NCBI RefSeq assembly: GCF_044385915.1
Contig: NZ_JBISCC010000126.1
Coordinates: forward strand, 202,596-266,595
DNA length: 64,000 nucleotides
Direction of reading: 5' to 3'
From: Thalassobellus citreus
GTDB taxonomy: Bacteria; Bacteroidota; Bacteroidia; Flavobacteriales; Flavobacteriaceae
Position numbers and translations under genes: made by a program
Notes under the pieces: generated by a model
The model's database searches: none
Told to the model about the DNA's origin: nothing
The model's input: only the letters and a program-made list of their open reading frames with translations
Shown here: piece by piece, positions 16,665 to 25,293 of the stretch
How positions within the stretch are numbered: position 1 is the first letter of the stretch
Layout: every line of letters starts with the position of its first letter

Positions 16665-17380
16665 TTATATATATGCATAATTTCATCGTTACTTAATAAA
16701 TCATCACCTCGTAAACGTAAAAATATTTGAGCTACGGCAATAGTATCTTTTTCGCAATAGATAATAATTCTGTCCACTTCCTTTTCTTCGTAATAAACAC
16801 GATAGACTTCGCTACCATCAATATCGTCTTTTGGTGATGGAATGCCTAAAACATGAGTTAATAGTTTTAGTGAGGTGTAACTTTTATAATCTCCAAATTT
16901 CCATAATTCTAAGGTGTCTAAATGAGGCACCTCCCAAGGTTTTTTGCCAAAAAGATTTAGTTTGTATGGTAATTCTATATTATGAATTATCATACGACGT
17001 GCTATATATGGAAAGTCGAATTCCTTACCATTATGAGCACAAAGTAAATGTTTGGTTTGATTAAAATGAGAACTTAATAGGTTTTTAAAGTCTTTTAAAA
17101 TGGTAATTTCATCGCCATAAAAGGAGGTGACTCTAAACTGTCTTGAATCACCTTTAAAGATAAAGTACCCTACAGATATGCATACTATTTTACCAAATTC
17201 TGCCCAAATACCTGCTCTGTCATAAAACTCTTCAGCTGTGAATTCATCTTTTCGTTGGTATTTAGATTTGTGTTCCCAAAGTGCTTGTTTGGTTTCATCC
17301 AATTCAGAGAAATACTGTACTTCTGGTACGGTTTCAATATCTAGAAATAATATGTTTTCAAGATGTAATTTAGCAATCAT
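16661..17380 (-). CDS. 3'-5' exonuclease, PolB-like DEDDy superfamily
   Basis: A 239-residue protein of the predicted exonuclease family related to the proofreading domain of B-family DNA polymerases. Three exonuclease motifs are visible: ExoI FLDIET (about residue 12-17), ExoII with AHNGKEFDFPY (about 115), and ExoIII YCEKD (about 208-212), which has the Tyr of the DEDDy subgroup. It should degrade single strands from the 3' end in the cytoplasm. Four-base overlaps with the gene on each side (serine hydrolase before, ABC ATPase after) show a coupled operon of functionally unlike genes. Confidence 0.85.
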   Translation of the reverse strand: MIAKLHLENILFLDIETVPEVQYFSELDETKQALWEHKSKYQRKDEFTAEEFYDRAGIWAEFGKIVCISVGYFIFKGDSRQFRVTSFYGDEITILKDFKNLLSSHFNQTKHLLCAHNGKEFDFPYIARRMIIHNIELPYKLNLFGKKPWEVPHLDTLELWKFGDYKSYTSLKLLTHVLGIPSPKDDIDGSEVYRVYYEEKEVDRIIIYCEKDTIAVAQIFLRLRGDDLLSNDEIMHIYK

Positions 17381-18522
17381 TCATTTAACATTTTATAAGC
17401 TTCTTCAATATAAATTGAAATGTCATCTGTAAACTCACCAACACCTTCATCTGGTGATTTTCTATGTCCTAAGCGAACAATAATAACATTGTCATTAGGC
17501 TCTACTATAACGTATTGTCCTAGATGCCCACGCATCATAAAAAAGTGCTTATCTCCAACTTTTTTTAGCCACCATCCATAACCATATTCTGGACTTTCTT
17601 TAAATCTTGGCGTTATAGATTTTGCTACAAATGCAGAGTCTAAAATTTGTTTACCATTCCATTTACCATGGTCTTTATATAGTTTACCAAAGCGCGCAAA
17701 ATCTCTAGCATTACTAGAAATACAACAGAAAGCTTTTGCTAGTTTGTGGTCTTCATCATCTAATTGCCAAAGGGCATCATCGGTTGCTCCCATAGGCTGC
17801 CAAAAGCTTTCAGAAAGATAATTTGAAAGCGATTTTTTTGTTGCTTTTTGAATAATCATTCCAAGTAATTGGGTGCTTCCGCTTAAATATTCAAATTCTA
17901 CACCTGGGGTTTTAACTACCTTTTGATTTAAGATAGTTTCAGCTAAATCATCATCATAATTAGCTCTTGCTGTTACTGAAAACGGACTTGTGTAATGTTC
18001 TACCCAATCGAGGCCAGAAGCCATGGAGGCTAAATCGCCAACTGTAGTTTTTGCATAGTTATATTGTGGGTAAAAATCGCTTATAGGTTGGTCTAAATTT
18101 TTAATGTACCCATCCATAATAGCTTTTCCTAGTAAAGACGTTACAATGCTTTTTGCCATAGAAAACGAATTGGTTTTAGAGTTTTTATTAAACTCATCAT
18201 AGTAGTTTTCAAACCAAATACTGTCATTTTTTATGATTAGATACGCTATGGTTCCCCAATCTTTATTAACTGTAGAAAGTTTTTCAGTTTCTTTTACAGT
18301 ATTATAATCTTTATGGTTTAACCAAGGACTCGTGTTGTTTCCTGTTTTTATTGTGTCGTTTTCAAAATAAGGATAGTCGTCAATAAAAGCTGTATTATGA
18401 CCTGTAAAGTAAACAATTTTAGCACCTCTAATTATGTAGCCGTAATCAAAAATATAAAGTAAAGCTATAAGTGCTATAATTGTAATAATAAGCCATTTAA
18501 AGAACTTTTTTAGAAATTTCAT
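17377..18522 (-). CDS. membrane-anchored serine hydrolase, class C beta-lactamase family
   Basis: A 381-residue protein with an N-terminal membrane anchor (about residues 8-28), so the catalytic part faces the periplasm. The beta-lactamase fold is marked by the SxxK motif in SMAKS (about 145-149), the YxS motif in EYLSGS, and the HxG motif in RGHLGQY near the end. The substrate cannot be told from sequence; relatives include esterases, D-amino-acid peptidases and 6-aminohexanoate-type hydrolases. It is the first gene of the hydrolase-exonuclease-ABC operon and lies 68 bases from the TetR gene. Confidence 0.85.
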   Translation of the reverse strand: MKFLKKFFKWLIITIIALIALLYIFDYGYIIRGAKIVYFTGHNTAFIDDYPYFENDTIKTGNNTSPWLNHKDYNTVKETEKLSTVNKDWGTIAYLIIKNDSIWFENYYDEFNKNSKTNSFSMAKSIVTSLLGKAIMDGYIKNLDQPISDFYPQYNYAKTTVGDLASMASGLDWVEHYTSPFSVTARANYDDDLAETILNQKVVKTPGVEFEYLSGSTQLLGMIIQKATKKSLSNYLSESFWQPMGATDDALWQLDDEDHKLAKAFCCISSNARDFARFGKLYKDHGKWNGKQILDSAFVAKSITPRFKESPEYGYGWWLKKVGDKHFFMMRGHLGQYVIVEPNDNVIIVRLGHRKSPDEGVGEFTDDISIYIEEAYKMLNE

Positions 18523-18590
18523 TTACTTAATGTTTAGTTGAATTAAATATAATAATAAAACCCAACATGAAACGATTCATCTATGCTTTT

Positions 18591-19187
18591 TTAAAAAATA
18601 CTGCTTAGTATAATTCTTAACCCCCATGCTAAAGATGCTTTTGTTTCTCTATTATTTAATTTGCAAATGTCTTTGGAAGTAATAATACATTCTATTCCCA
18701 TTAAAGCTGTTGAAACAGATAATAGTTTATTATAAACATCCTTTTCAATTTGATTTCTATAAGGAATAAGCGCTAATTTTAATGCTGCCATTCTTTTGGA
18801 ACTTTTTGTTAGTTGTGTTTTATATGAATCGTCTTCTTTTAAGTAAATACTTAAATATTTACGGAATGCTGCTTCGTTATTTATTGCTAATTCATTAAAA
18901 TAATCTTGAATGTATAATATGCGTTCTATTATTGGAAGATGTTTAGTTTCTAGAAATGTATTTTCTGTAGATTTTGTTAGAATTTCTAAACTCGCCTCAG
19001 AACATAAAATATCGATGTTCGAAAAATAACGATATATAGTAGCTCTAGAAATATTAGAAGCTTTAGCTATATCTTCAAGACTAAAGTTTTGGCCTTGTTT
19101 TAATAGCTCTTGTGTGGTGTTTAATATTTTAAGTCTTGTTTTTTCCTTTTGTGCTTTACGCCCTGAATTTAATGCGAGATCACTCAT
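18591..19187 (-). CDS. TetR family transcriptional regulator
   Basis: A 198-residue TetR-type repressor: residues about 18-65 form the DNA-binding domain with the helix-turn-helix FSLEDIAKASNISRATIYRYF (positions 36-56, key residues Ala-Ser-Arg-Tyr-Phe), and the rest is an alpha-helical ligand and dimer domain that I cannot match to a ligand class. Two copies of an 18-bp element in opposite orientation lie at its start codon and 56 bases upstream, which suggests autoregulation. The downstream operon on the same strand begins 68 bases beyond its stop and may be co-transcribed. Confidence 0.88.
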   Translation of the reverse strand: MSDLALNSGRKAQKEKTRLKILNTTQELLKQGQNFSLEDIAKASNISRATIYRYFSNIDILCSEASLEILTKSTENTFLETKHLPIIERILYIQDYFNELAINNEAAFRKYLSIYLKEDDSYKTQLTKSSKRMAALKLALIPYRNQIEKDVYNKLLSVSTALMGIECIITSKDICKLNNRETKASLAWGLRIILSSIF

Positions 19188-19258
19188 GAGATTTTTGTCT
19201 TATAAAAAATAAATATACAAAAAAGCGATTAAAATTTTTGTGAGACAAATATCTCATG
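19185..19258. promoter_or_regulatory. pair of inverted 18-bp operator-like elements at the TetR promoter
   Basis: CATGAGATTTTTGTCTTA at 19185-19202 and, reverse-complemented, CATGAGATATTTGTCTCA at 19241-19258 differ at two bases. Each is itself a TGAGA-N6-TCTYA dyad. One covers the TetR start codon, the other lies in its promoter region. This is the usual arrangement for a self-repressing TetR protein; binding is inferred. Confidence 0.6.
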
Positions 19259-19346
19259 AAATAAAAAACAAAGCATTTAGGTTTTAAATACTTGAAAATA
19301 AAGGACTTTGTGTGTTTATTGAAGTTGTGAAAAAGATTGTTGAACG

Positions 19347-19820
19347 TTAAAACAACGATAGTTGCTTGAAAGGACTCTCGTGGTCTAATAACCATTTTTT
19401 CCGATGTAAACCACCTGCGTAACCGGTTAAACTACCGTTTGAACCAATAACTCGATGACAGGGAATGATAATCCAAAGGGGGTTTTTACCATTGGCATTA
19501 GCAACAGCTCTAATAGCTTTTACATCGCCTAACTGTTTAGAAAGTCCTAGATAAGAAGTGGTTTTGCCGTAAGGAATATTTAATAAAGCATCCCACACTT
19601 TTTTTTGAAAATCGGTTCCTTGCGGGTTTAAATTTAAATCAAATTGTTTTCTAGAACCTTCAAAGTATTCATTTAACTGAATGACACAATCTTCTAATTC
19701 TATGGGAATTATATCTGTAGTTTTTTCTTCTGAGTTAAGAACAGTAACTGATGAAATACCATTAATGTCTCCAAGAATTTTAGTAAAGCCTAAAGGAGAT
19801 TTAATGATGCAAGTTTCCAT
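19347..19820 (-). CDS. ogt: methylated-DNA--protein-cysteine methyltransferase
   Basis: Suicide repair protein that removes alkyl groups from O6-alkylguanine. The 157-residue protein has the active-site motif IPCHRVIG with Cys121 and the upstream helix-turn-helix with PYGKTTSYLGLSKQ (about 83-96). The N-terminal domain is short, as in Ogt-type proteins, and there is no Ada sensor domain. Its start codon shares one base with the stop of the CNNM gene (TAATG), so they are translated together. A 160-base gap separates it from the TetR gene and holds the operator pair. Confidence 0.93.
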   Translation of the reverse strand: METCIIKSPLGFTKILGDINGISSVTVLNSEEKTTDIIPIELEDCVIQLNEYFEGSRKQFDLNLNPQGTDFQKKVWDALLNIPYGKTTSYLGLSKQLGDVKAIRAVANANGKNPLWIIIPCHRVIGSNGSLTGYAGGLHRKKWLLDHESPFKQLSLF

Positions 19821-20941
19821 TAGTCTTCAGTTTTAGGATTTTCTATAATGCCTAATTTTTTCGCACGTGCTTCCCAGTTTTTCCTTGCTTGGTGTTGTAA
19901 ATCACTAACATTATCACTTTCGTCCATAATTTCAAGTCCAAGTAATGTTTCAATAACATCTTCCATAGTAACTAAACCACTAACTGTTCCGTATTCATCA
20001 ACAACTAAAGCCATGTGGTTTCTTGTTTCAACAAGTTGTTCAAACAGTTTAGGAATGGGTAAGTCTCTATTTATTATAATGATATGGCGTTTTAAATCTA
20101 ATAGCTTTTTTGAGCCATTACCAAGTGCCATTTCTTTAAAAACTTCATCTTTTAAAACGAGACCTTTTATATTATCTGGATTATCAGAATAAATAGGAAT
20201 TCTTGAAAAACGGAGGTTGAGGTTTCTTTTAAAAAAGTCTTCTACCGTTGTGTTATCGTCTTCAACTTTCATAACCGTTCTAGGTGTCATAACATTTTTA
20301 GCCATAACATCTTTAAAGGTTAGTAAGTTTTTAATTACTTTACTTTCGCTTTCTAAAAACACACCTTCTTCATGAGCCATGTCGGTCATTACATGAAAAT
20401 CTTCACGACTTAATACACTTCCGTGATGTCCTTTACCGCCAATTAATTTTGTAGTAAGTTGTAAAAGCCATAAAATACCCGTCCATTTTAAAGGGAATAT
20501 TAAAATTTTTAAAGCTTTTGTTGTGAAGTTCGCAAAGCTTTTCCAATAGGTGGCTCCAATGGTTTTAGGAATAATTTCTGATGCTACTAATATTAAAAGC
20601 GTCATAATTGACGATACCACTCCAACCATTATTTCTTCGGTAAATTCAATACCTAAAAACGATGTTGTTTGAGACCCGTATAGTTCTGTATATGCCACTT
20701 TTGCTTGTACACCAACTAGTATCGCTCCAACAGTATGAGCAATAGTGTTAAGAGTAAGAATTGCTATTAGCGGTCTGTCTACGTCTTTTTTTAAAGTTTC
20801 TAAATCTGTAGCGTATCCTTTGTTTTCTTTCTTCTTAACATTTATAAAAGTAGGTGTAACGCTTAGTAGAACAGCTTCTAGAATGGAACATAAAAAAGAA
20901 AAGAATATTGAAATGATTCCGTAGAAAAGTAATAATGCCAT
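19820..20941 (-). CDS. CNNM/CorC-type membrane protein with CBS domains
   Basis: A 373-residue protein with an N-terminal CNNM (DUF21) transmembrane domain of four segments (about 1-180) including the family's EIIPKTIGA motif near 122-130, followed by a CBS pair (about 195-330) with KNVMTPRT at its start. It lacks the C-terminal CorC/HlyC domain of longer relatives, ending shortly after the second CBS. Members are linked with magnesium or other cation transport; older annotations call them hemolysins without support. It is the first gene of a two-gene operon with ogt. Confidence 0.88.
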   Translation of the reverse strand: MALLLFYGIISIFFSFLCSILEAVLLSVTPTFINVKKKENKGYATDLETLKKDVDRPLIAILTLNTIAHTVGAILVGVQAKVAYTELYGSQTTSFLGIEFTEEIMVGVVSSIMTLLILVASEIIPKTIGATYWKSFANFTTKALKILIFPLKWTGILWLLQLTTKLIGGKGHHGSVLSREDFHVMTDMAHEEGVFLESESKVIKNLLTFKDVMAKNVMTPRTVMKVEDDNTTVEDFFKRNLNLRFSRIPIYSDNPDNIKGLVLKDEVFKEMALGNGSKKLLDLKRHIIIINRDLPIPKLFEQLVETRNHMALVVDEYGTVSGLVTMEDVIETLLGLEIMDESDNVSDLQHQARKNWEARAKKLGIIENPKTED

Positions 20942-21080
20942 AAGAGATTTTAAATTTATGCTAAATTACGAAATCAATTTCATAAAAAGTTAGAAGAAGT
21001 GATTTGTGATTTTTTGCTACTTTTATATTACATTAGTGAGTATTTTTTTACTTTTAACAAAATAGATATAAAATATTAAT

Positions 21081-23807
21081 TTGAAACCATTTTTTCTTCA
21101 TATAGTTTTCTTCCTTTTTATTAGAAGCATTCTATATGCACAGGTTTCACCAGATAATCCTCATATAATTCCTTCTCATGAGTCGTATGCCGAAAAAGTG
21201 TATTTACAGTTAGATAAAACTGTATATACATCAAGTGAAACCATTTGGTTTAAAGCTATCGTTACAAAAGCATCAAACCATATACCAACCGATTTAAGCG
21301 GTATATTGTATGTGGAGTTAATTAATCCGTACAAAAAAATTATAGACAAGCGTTTACTAAAGCTTAACAATGGACTAGCAGACGCTTCTTTCAGTCTTCA
21401 AAATTATGAATCTGGACAATATTTAATTAGAGCTTATACAAAGTGGAATACTAATTTCGAGCAAGACTTTATATTCAATCAATATATCCAAATTCATACA
21501 TTAGAAGAGAAAGCAGACCCGATACAAGCAGTAACATTAACCAAAACAGATAGTGAAACGTTTAAACTTTCGGCACAATTAAATCCGTCATTGATAGATG
21601 CTAAATTCAAGGGAAAACTTAAAGTCTATTTAACTTTAGATGGAAAAGCAGATTCTTTAGAAGTAAAAAAAGATAAAACAGGCTATTATAATTTTGACCA
21701 TCCTTTACCTGAAGAAACTAAGCAAGCTACTTTACAATTAAATTTGGATAATTTTAATAGTTTTTCTAAAACCATCGCATTAAATGAAGATGAATTAGAT
21801 CTTCAGTTTTTCCCTGAAGGAGGCGTATTGGTGAGTGGCTTAAAAAGTGTTGTAGGCTTTAAAGCTATTGATTATGCTGGTAAGGGAAAAGAAGTTACAG
21901 GAAACATCGTAGACGAAGAAGGGCAGATAATTTCTACCTTTAAAAGTAATCATTTAGGTATGGGGAAAGTGCCGTTTACACCGCAACTTAATAAACAATA
22001 TTATGGGACTATAACTGGTAGTCAAGGGGCCGTTATTAAATATCCTTTCCCTAAGGCTTCTTCGGTTGGAATGGTATTAAATATTACTGAAGATGAAAAA
22101 CATATAAATGTTTTAGTCAGTTCCAATCCTTCTTTCGAAGATAAATCAATTTCTTTACGAGTAAGACATAGAGGGGTAACAGATTATTATTCTAATATTA
22201 AAATAAAAGGTAAGACCTTTTACAAACAATTTGAAAAAGCCTTATTCCCCGAAGGTATAATAGAATTTACCATTTTTAACAGTAATCAAATTCCTGTTTG
22301 CGAACGTTTATTTTTCAATATTAATAAAAAGGAACAATTAAACATTGTAGTTAAACCAAACCAAACTGTTTATGGACAGCGAGATAAAATTAAGCTTAAC
22401 ATAGACATTAAAGATTTTAATGATGTCCCTGTAAATGGGAATTTATCTGTTTTAGTTATTAATAAAGATCAATTAGGCGATATGCAGGCATTACGTCAAA
22501 ACATACGGTCTTACTTTTTGTTATCTTCAGAATTAAAAGGTGAAATTGAAGATTCAGGATATTATTTTAAAGATGAAAATAAATCTGAAGATCTTGATGT
22601 TTTAATGCTTACACAAGGATGGAGAAAGTATAATTATAAAACCCCAAAAAGTATATTTATTAATGAACCAGAAAAAGGACTTACTGTAAAAGGTAGAATA
22701 GGTGAAGTCATAAATGCTACTAAGCTATCAAAAAAATCAGTTGATTTAATAATGATAACTTTTGGTGATGGCGCTAAAGAGTTTTATACACAACAAGTAG
22801 ATAGTACAGGCTTATTTAATTTTAATATAGACGATGTGTATGAAGACAACTTAGAAGTTGTAATTCAGTCTAAGAATAAAAAAGGAAAAAATAAAGATTA
22901 TACTATTAGATTGGATAAAAAAAAGGTTCCTAAAATCCAGTATAATCCTCAAAAAAAGATTGAAGTTGTAGATACCATCATTGATGCCTTTTTGGAAAAA
23001 GCGAAAGCGCATGAAAAAGTTATTGATGCTTTTAGAAAATCAGAAGGAACCATAGAACTTGATGAAGTTTTATTAGATGGCTATAAATTGACACCGCAAC
23101 GAGAAAAAATGATGAAACTACACGGGCCACCAGATGTTGTAATTGAAGATAAAGAATTGCAGAGTAAAATAAAAAAGTGGTCGTTTGGGTTATATAGTAT
23201 TCTTCTTTTTAATTACCCTAGAGAATTGAGTGTAAGAAGAGTCGGTAGAAATGGCGGGTTTTTATACGCAAATGTTCATGGAGCTAATTTCACTTTCATT
23301 ATTATAGATGGGGTGCCAGTAAAAATTGAGAATTATTCATTAATTGAAAGTTTGCCTACAGAGGAAATTAAAAGTGTAGAAATAATAAAAAATCCAAAGA
23401 ATTCATTAAAATATGTAAATGAAGTGTTAGGTAACCCTATGGCTTTAGATCCTATGGCAACAATTTCTTTTATAAATATTTACACTTATGCAGGTAAAGG
23501 GTTGTTTAGTGTACAAAGAACACATGGTATTTCAAAAAAGACCATTCCCGTATTTTCAACACCTCGAGAATTTTATGCACCCAAATACGAAAACTTAACA
23601 ACTCAAGATTGGAAAATACCAGATTTAAGATCGTTGGTTTATTGGAACGCTAATTTGCAAACCAATACAGATGGTAAAGCTGTTGCTGAATTCTATAATG
23701 CTGACGATATAGGAGATATGTTAGTAGTTATTGAAACCATCACAGCAGATGGAAAAATAGGCTATCAAGAAACGACTTATACCGTTGAAGAAAAACTTGA
23801 AAGGTAA
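21081..23807 (+). CDS. large secreted MG2-type protein with TonB plug-like domain
   Basis: A 908-residue exported protein. The start is a TTG at 21081: no ATG gives the signal peptide (MKPFFLHIVFFLFIRSILYA) and an in-frame stop lies 12 bases upstream. Residues about 38-140 resemble a macroglobulin MG2 domain (YLQLDKTVYTSSETIWFKA). Further Ig-like segments follow. Residues about 685-790 resemble a TonB-receptor plug (FIIIDGVPVKIENY, then EEIKSVEIIKNPKNS), but no beta-barrel follows; the end returns to an A2M-like beta domain. Such proteins are common in Bacteroidota and their role is not known. It converges on hemB with only six bases between. Confidence 0.72.
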   Translation: MKPFFLHIVFFLFIRSILYAQVSPDNPHIIPSHESYAEKVYLQLDKTVYTSSETIWFKAIVTKASNHIPTDLSGILYVELINPYKKIIDKRLLKLNNGLADASFSLQNYESGQYLIRAYTKWNTNFEQDFIFNQYIQIHTLEEKADPIQAVTLTKTDSETFKLSAQLNPSLIDAKFKGKLKVYLTLDGKADSLEVKKDKTGYYNFDHPLPEETKQATLQLNLDNFNSFSKTIALNEDELDLQFFPEGGVLVSGLKSVVGFKAIDYAGKGKEVTGNIVDEEGQIISTFKSNHLGMGKVPFTPQLNKQYYGTITGSQGAVIKYPFPKASSVGMVLNITEDEKHINVLVSSNPSFEDKSISLRVRHRGVTDYYSNIKIKGKTFYKQFEKALFPEGIIEFTIFNSNQIPVCERLFFNINKKEQLNIVVKPNQTVYGQRDKIKLNIDIKDFNDVPVNGNLSVLVINKDQLGDMQALRQNIRSYFLLSSELKGEIEDSGYYFKDENKSEDLDVLMLTQGWRKYNYKTPKSIFINEPEKGLTVKGRIGEVINATKLSKKSVDLIMITFGDGAKEFYTQQVDSTGLFNFNIDDVYEDNLEVVIQSKNKKGKNKDYTIRLDKKKVPKIQYNPQKKIEVVDTIIDAFLEKAKAHEKVIDAFRKSEGTIELDEVLLDGYKLTPQREKMMKLHGPPDVVIEDKELQSKIKKWSFGLYSILLFNYPRELSVRRVGRNGGFLYANVHGANFTFIIIDGVPVKIENYSLIESLPTEEIKSVEIIKNPKNSLKYVNEVLGNPMALDPMATISFINIYTYAGKGLFSVQRTHGISKKTIPVFSTPREFYAPKYENLTTQDWKIPDLRSLVYWNANLQTNTDGKAVAEFYNADDIGDMLVVIETITADGKIGYQETTYTVEEKLER

Positions 23808-23813
23808 GTAGTT

Positions 23814-24803
23814 TTAAGAAATCAATTTCACAACATCCTTAGCAAAGTAACTTGCTATAATATCTGCGCCAGCACGTTTAAATGCCGTTGTTGTTTCCAT
23901 CATCACTTGATCGTGATTTAGCCAGCCTTTTTCGGCAGCGGCTTTTATCATGGCATATTCACCTGAAACTTGATAAACAGCAATAGGTACATCTACTTCA
24001 TTTTTAATATCTCTTAAAATATCAAGGTATGAAATACCTGGTTTTACCATAACAATATCGGCACCTTCATCAATGTCTAATTCGGTTTCTCTAAGTGCTT
24101 CAAAACGGTTTCCATAATCCATTTGATAGGTTTTTTTGTCTTTTGGAACATCAACCAAATCTACAGGAGCAGAATCTAAAGCATCGCGAAAAGGACCATA
24201 GAAGGCCGATGCGTATTTAGCAGAATAGCTCATAATACCTGTATCGGTAAAATCTTCGTCTTCTAAAGCTTCACGAATAGATAGAATACGACCATCCATC
24301 ATATCGCTAGGTGCTACAAAGTTTGCTCCTGCTTCGGCATGAGATAAGCTCATTTCGGTTAAAACTTCAACAGTATCGTCGTTTACAATCTTTCCGTTTT
24401 CAATAATACCATCATGTCCGTATGAAGAATAAGGATCCATAGCCACGTCGGTCATAACAATCATATCTGGGCACACATTTTTAACGGTTTTAATGGCGCG
24501 TTGCATCAATCCGTTTGGATTTAAAGCTTCAGTACCTTTATTGTCTTTTAGGTTATCAGGCACTTTTACAAATAATAAAACAGATTTTAATCCCAGTTTC
24601 CAAAGTTCTTTTACTTCACCTTCTAATAAATCTAAACTATAACGAAAATAATTTGGCATAGATGCAATTTCATCTTTGATGCCTTTGCCTTCAACAACAA
24701 AAAGTGGCACTAAAAAATCGTTTGGAGTTATGATGGTTTCTCGAACTAAAGAACGAATGGCTTCATTGGTTCTTAATCTTCTATTTCTTTTTATTGGATA
24801 CAT
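23814..24803 (-). CDS. hemB: delta-aminolevulinic acid dehydratase (porphobilinogen synthase)
   Basis: Joins two 5-aminolevulinate molecules into porphobilinogen, an early step of heme synthesis. The 329-residue protein has the Schiff-base lysines in YSAKYASAFYGPFRD (about 197) and MVKPG (about 251). The region that binds zinc in animal and E. coli enzymes reads DVAMDPYSSYGHDG here, with Asp/Ala in place of the three Cys, so it belongs to the magnesium-dependent, zinc-free class. It is the last gene of the minus-strand hem operon, 94 bases after the YchJ-type gene. Confidence 0.95.
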   Translation of the reverse strand: MYPIKRNRRLRTNEAIRSLVRETIITPNDFLVPLFVVEGKGIKDEIASMPNYFRYSLDLLEGEVKELWKLGLKSVLLFVKVPDNLKDNKGTEALNPNGLMQRAIKTVKNVCPDMIVMTDVAMDPYSSYGHDGIIENGKIVNDDTVEVLTEMSLSHAEAGANFVAPSDMMDGRILSIREALEDEDFTDTGIMSYSAKYASAFYGPFRDALDSAPVDLVDVPKDKKTYQMDYGNRFEALRETELDIDEGADIVMVKPGISYLDILRDIKNEVDVPIAVYQVSGEYAMIKAAAEKGWLNHDQVMMETTTAFKRAGADIIASYFAKDVVKLIS

Positions 24804-24897
24804 GTTTATTAGTTAAAAAGTTAAAAGTATAAAGTTAAAAAGTTTTAACTCGTACTTGAAAAGTGTTTTTAGGTTTCGTTTGTTTCCTACTTGTTAT

Positions 24898-25284
24898 TTA
24901 TTTGCTTAATCCTAAATATTTCCAGTGATTATTTTCTTTTACAAATGCCGATTTTTCATGTATAACTTCTATAGTTCCATGTTCATAAAAATAAGCGTTA
25001 AAAGTTACCGTGCCTTCGGAATCGTTTTGTTTTCCTTTGCTAGTTTCTAGTATTTCTAATTTTATCCATTGCACAGATTTTGCCCATGCAACAATAGATT
25101 TTTTCTCTTTTAAAGTACGTGTTTTGGTATGATGACTCGTCATTAAATAATCGCCATTAGCTACCACAAATGCGCTATATCTAGAACGCATGAGTTGTTC
25201 TGCTGTTTTTGCTTCAGCTAAATTTTTATGCACTTTTTCGCAACAATTAGTAAAGGGTTTTAAGCTTCCGCAGTAACAATCCAT
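24898..25284 (-). CDS. YchJ family SEC-C motif protein
   Basis: A 128-residue protein that begins with a SEC-C zinc-binding motif, CYCGSLKPFTNCC (residues 3-15), and continues with the YchJ domain signature AEQLMRSRYSAFV (about 28-40). The function is unknown; the fold is NTF2-like. It starts 9 bases after hemF ends on the same strand, so it belongs to the hem operon. The gap after it to hemB contains short AGTTAAAA direct repeats near 24810-24850. Confidence 0.85.
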   Translation of the reverse strand: MDCYCGSLKPFTNCCEKVHKNLAEAKTAEQLMRSRYSAFVVANGDYLMTSHHTKTRTLKEKKSIVAWAKSVQWIKLEILETSKGKQNDSEGTVTFNAYFYEHGTIEVIHEKSAFVKENNHWKYLGLSK

Positions 25285-25293
25285 TTTATGTTT

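Noticed and set aside
19180..19395. 71-codon minus-strand ORF between ogt and tetR
   Set aside because: It overlaps the operator region and the end of ogt, and has no family pattern; the operator dyads explain the sequence better.
23814..24803. Missing zinc Cys residues in HemB as a sign of an inactive enzyme
   Set aside because: The Asp/Ala version of this loop is the normal form in the magnesium-dependent class; the lysines of the active site are intact.
24810..24850. AGTTAAAA direct repeats between hemB and the YchJ gene as a variable tandem repeat
   Set aside because: Only a few irregular copies in very A/T-rich DNA; within the range of chance or slippage.
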